Assembly (NCBI GenBank): GCA_010094045.1
Contig: ML986944.1
Location: 1,500 to 21,583, forward strand
Source of the DNA: Lojkania enalia
Taxonomy: Eukaryota > Ascomycota > Dothideomycetes > Pleosporales
Direction: 5' to 3'
DNA: 20,084 bases
This document shows positions 17,400-20,084 of this stretch, in pieces; positions within the stretch are counted from its first letter, which is position 1; each line of letters opens with the position of its first letter. A program made the translations under genes and the position numbers. The notes below the pieces were generated by a model that saw only the letters and a list, made by a program, of their open reading frames with translations, had not been told where the DNA came from and did not search any database.

Positions 17400-19091
17400 C
17401 TTAACAACTAAATAATATAATAGTAATTTATAACTTATACGATTATTTTATAAAAACTTCTATATTCTTCTAATATAAATAAAAATTATACCTAGTCTTA
17501 CTATAGCAGCTATAGTATACTTTATACTATCCGCTTATATTTAATCGCACTCTAAATTAGTGTATTATAGCTTAAGTTTTCTCCTTATTATTCTTTTTAG
17601 TAATAATTATCTCTTCTTATACTTTTATTAGAGTTCCTTACGCTTAAATACGCCTTTTTTTCTACTATTTCCGTTTTATTACTACTTTATTTACTTTTTA
17701 AAGGCTGACGATTTTATTATATATTAACCTAATCTAATATATTACTTTTATAGAACCTTTCTTAAGCTAATTTAGCTTCTTAATAATAGAAGCTAGTAAA
17801 GAGCTTATATCTCTTTAAATCCAATTATAAATTAATATTAATTAGGCTTCTAGCTTATATATATTACTTAGTATTTTTACTTCCTATAGGGTATTATTTT
17901 ATATTAGTAGTATTAGCGTACGAAGCTTTATATTAAGTTTTAAAAGTACTACTTCTAAATTAAATAGAACTAAATTAGCTCTTTAAAAGCTTATATAGAT
18001 AATATCCTTTATAATTAATATATTAAAAGTAGTTTTAAAGACTAGAAAGAATATAAGTTTTATAATATAGTTAATATAATTATATATTAAGATTAAAATC
18101 TAATTTCTATATATATATTTTAATAGTAAGAAGTAGCTTATATCTAGTAGCTATAATAGGTATAATAAATAAGCTGGTATATAGAGTAGAATAATACTCT
18201 ATTTTTTATAAAGTTTCTAGAAATTAAATTATAACTATTCTAGCTATTAAAGATTAGTAGTTAATATATACTTACTATATAATCTTTTATATACCTATAA
18301 AAGTACTTTAACTATTTAATATTAAGTTTATTTATTATCTAACCGTTTTTACTAATTATAATAGTCTAGTTCTTAAGTATATTATCGCCTTCGTACTAGG
18401 TAGAGAAATAGTAGTAGTTAGCAATAACAATAAAGGGTAGAAGCATCTAGCTAATAGTATTAATCCTCTAAATTATTAAAATCTATTTACAATTACCTAA
18501 TTAAATTGCCTTTAATTAATTATATCTTTCTATACCTATAATAACTAGTTATAATAAAATAACGTCTATTTAAAAGCTAGATTTATTAAAATTATATATA
18601 TTCTTATCTATAATACTATACTTCTCTTTAGTATACTATATAAGTTTAAACTAGCTTTTAATTATTTTAGAATCTTTATATAAAACTTTCTAGCAATTAT
18701 AAAGCTAATTTAGACGTATCTTAAGTTTAGAAGTACATCTAATAAAGTTTCTAAGCTAATATATACTAATCTAACTTATACTATATTTAATAAGTAAGCT
18801 ATTAGCTATATTATATATAATAGTTAAGGTAGATATAAATCCTTATAAATCTAAGTTAAGTATATATTAGATAATAACCTCCTCTTTAGGTTTTATTAGT
18901 CTCTTTAAGTTAGGCTTATAATTATACTATAAGTAGATTCTAATATATTATTAGTATATAGTTGTTTAAATTATATTAAATATTAAAACAGCGCGTCTTT
19001 TACTATTTATTTAACCTCTTTTAATAGTTAAGAAAGCTAAGTTTACTTAATTCTTATTTTAGGCTATATTCTTATTATTTTATTATTATAT
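17400..19091 (-). pseudogene. Element E transposase remnant (pogo/Fot1, DDE_1)
   Basis: Minus-strand transposase, severely mutated. Catalytic positions are Asn in IYNFNKSSF (18585-18587), Asn in LLIFNS (18246-18248), 113 codons later exactly as in A and C, and a retained Asp in LLDISYFLLLK (18142-18144). The last interval is 104 bases instead of 108, so a frameshifting deletion lies between the second and third positions. The knuckle reads YYSCYSKTRYNFYLY at about 17460-17520. Counting 168 codons upstream of the first catalytic position, as in C, gives a start at 19089-19091, which is ATA, as expected for a mutated ATG. The 3' limit near 17400 is approximate. Confidence 0.75.
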
Positions 19092-19120
19092 TATTATTAA
19101 AAGCTTAAGTATTATATTTT

Positions 19121-19172
19121 AGTAATAGAGTAGACTACTTACTTATATAGGCTGCTCGCTTATAAGGTATAT
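19121..19172. repeat. Right TIR of element E
   Basis: The plus strand reads GTAGACTACTTACTTATATA then GGCTGCTCGCTTATAAGGTA and TAT; the inverted match of 17323-17374. Confidence 0.83.
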
Positions 19173-19534
19173 TATTAGTAAGAGTAAAACTCTTCCTTAG
19201 TTTTTTATTCTATTTCTACTACTCTTAAATATCTCTATTCTAGTAATTTATATAATTCTTTTATTATCTACTATTATATATATAAATATATATAGAGTTA
19301 TTTTTAAATTATATTTTTAACTACTTTTACTTCTCTACTACCTATTAGATATTACTCTACTATTTATATATCTTTTAGCTTTTACTACTAAGTTTATTCT
19401 AATATAATTAGTTTTATAACTTAAATAACTTATAGATAGTTATATATAAGAGATCTATTTAATTTCTATTTTAGAATTATATCTCTTTTATATTTTTCTT
19501 TAGTTATATATAGGCTAGTAAATAGGGTATATAG
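19173..19534 (-). pseudogene. Probable upstream piece of element F pol
   Basis: After removal of element E and one TA, the minus strand reads KSFTLTIRREI into the zinc-site remnant of 17030-17322, so at least the first bases here belong to the integrase N-terminus. Further right two frames look partly coherent (for example YLIGSREVKVV, which could be from RNase H), but no catalytic motif is certain. The region is pyrimidine-rich on the plus strand, like the rest of F. Confidence 0.45.
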
Positions 19535-19697
19535 TACCTTACCTAGGTTAAGATTGGGTTCGGGGTTCTTAGCGCTAGGGTTAGAGTTAAGGTAGGGTTC
19601 TTAGCGCTGGGGTATAGGTTAGGTAGGAGTTCTTAGCATTAAGGTTAAGGTTAGGGTAGGGTTCTTAGCGCTGGGGTATAAGGTTAAGGTAGAGATA
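19535..19697. repeat. 32-bp GT-rich minisatellite with telomere-like words
   Basis: The word TTCTTAG recurs at 19566, 19598, 19630 and 19662, exactly 32 bases apart, giving four full units plus a partial unit before them. Each unit is TTCTTAGCGCT(A/G)GGGT or a close variant followed by a GGTTA/GTTAAGG-rich half; TTAGGG and TTAAGG words occur. TG, CG and GG are kept, unlike the flanks. It is followed by the palindrome ACCCTATAGGGT at 19697-19708. Confidence 0.92.
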
Positions 19698-19730
19698 CCC
19701 TATAGGGTTCCTCTATAATTATAGGAAATA

Positions 19731-19850
19731 ATTATATATTATATATTTATTATATATTATATATTATATATTTATTATATATTATATATTATATATTTAT
19801 TATATATTATATATTATATATTTATTATATATTATATATTAAATATTTAT
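19731..19850. repeat. 25-bp AT minisatellite, about 4.8 copies
   Basis: TTTATTATATATTATATATT-type units recur with TTT at 19746, 19771, 19796, 19821 and 19846, exactly 25 bases apart and nearly identical; the last copy has one T-to-A change. The homogeneity contrasts with the diverged neighbours and suggests recent slippage or unequal exchange. Confidence 0.94.
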
Positions 19851-20084
19851 TACTGTAAATTATTATAGTAGAGAACTAGTTTTATTTAAAGTAGCCTTTT
19901 CTAAGCCTAAAACTACCTAGGGATTATAACTCTAATTTAATAGAAGACTAAACTTTTTATAGTATCGCTTTACTAAATATATATCTTTATTTTAGATAGT
20001 AACCCGCTTTACGTAAATTGCGTTTATATTATAGTCTAGTATAGTTAGTATTATACAGTATAAATTATATAAAAAATAACATAC
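19851..20084. other. AT-rich end of the window, nothing recognised
   Basis: The last 234 bases carry no recognisable gene, repeat or element end. Confidence 0.4.

Larger units (their letters stand above)
17323..19172 (-). mobile_element. Element E: pogo/Fot1-type DNA transposon, third TIR subfamily
   Basis: An 1850-bp element flanked by TA at 17321-17322 and 19173-19174. Both ends read ATATACCTTATAA inward and share GCCTATATAAGTAAGTAGTC further in. It belongs with element D by TIR and internal sequence but lacks D's deletion. It interrupts element F upstream of element C. Confidence 0.87.
14290..19520 (-). mobile_element. Element F: chromodomain-type Ty3/Gypsy relic, split by C and E
   Basis: Three minus-strand pieces join into one retrotransposon pol. 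14290-15190 holds the integrase core end, GPY/F region and chromodomain. 17030-17322 holds the start of the core and the zinc-binding Cys pair. 19173 to about 19520 is probably the preceding part. Elements C and E, each flanked by TA, interrupt it. The sequence is very AT-rich, with Trp, Gln, His and Cys codons largely converted. The right limit is uncertain because the frame dissolves before the minisatellite at 19535. No LTR was confirmed. Confidence 0.8.

Noticed and set aside
19535..19697. True telomere
   Set aside because: Units are degenerate 32-mers, not pure TTAGGG, and ordinary AT-rich sequence continues beyond them.
19535..19850. CRISPR array
   Set aside because: Tandem repeats are head to tail with no unique spacers, and the surroundings are fungal transposons.

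Overview
The window reads as an AT-rich, gene-poor repeat block from a filamentous ascomycete (inference). It consists of transposable elements broken by repeat-induced point mutation (RIP). From about 5393 rightward TG and CA dinucleotides are almost absent and TA is very abundant. Recognisable transposon frames are interrupted at positions expected for CAA, CAG and TGG. No host gene, tRNA, rRNA or CRISPR array is supported.

Layout. (1) 1-5392, minus strand: a Ty3/Gypsy retrotransposon, lightly mutated and of clearly higher GC. It has a probable LTR (4984-5392), gag (4807 to about 3515) and pol in the -1 frame (protease, RT, RNase H, integrase), and it leaves the window at the GPY/F motif. 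(2) 5393-7533: severely degraded DNA starting with a 262-bp repeat (R1). (3) 7534-10873: pogo/Fot1-type DNA transposon D (minus), internally deleted and split by a second pogo element, A (8953-10784, plus). (4) 10874-11923: more degraded DNA with the second R1 copy, which looks like an empty insertion site for the Gypsy element. (5) 11924-13771: element B, sister of A. (6) 13772-14290: a flank with a broken plus-strand frame. (7) 14290 to about 19520, minus strand: a heavily mutated chromodomain-bearing Ty3/Gypsy element (F) with two more pogo elements, C (15191-17029) and E (17323-19172), inserted in its integrase region. (8) 19535-19700: a 32-bp GT-rich minisatellite with TTAGGG-like words. 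(9) 19731-19850: a 25-bp AT minisatellite. (10) the rest is AT-rich DNA with nothing recognised.

The five pogo copies form three TIR subfamilies (A+B, C, D+E) with one architecture: TA target site, TIR of about 40-57 bp usually holding two tandem copies of a short module, a transposase of about 560 codons with D-x112-D-x35-D spacing, and a C-terminal CCHC zinc knuckle. Catalytic Asp codons are repeatedly changed to Asn. Nesting and mutation load give a relative history: F, D and the R1-bearing DNA are old, A and C entered older elements, and the 5' Gypsy element is the youngest arrival. I found no convincing new functional system. The most novel-looking items are the modular TIRs, the telomere-like minisatellite, a perfect 36-bp palindrome and the unassigned antisense frame beside element F.
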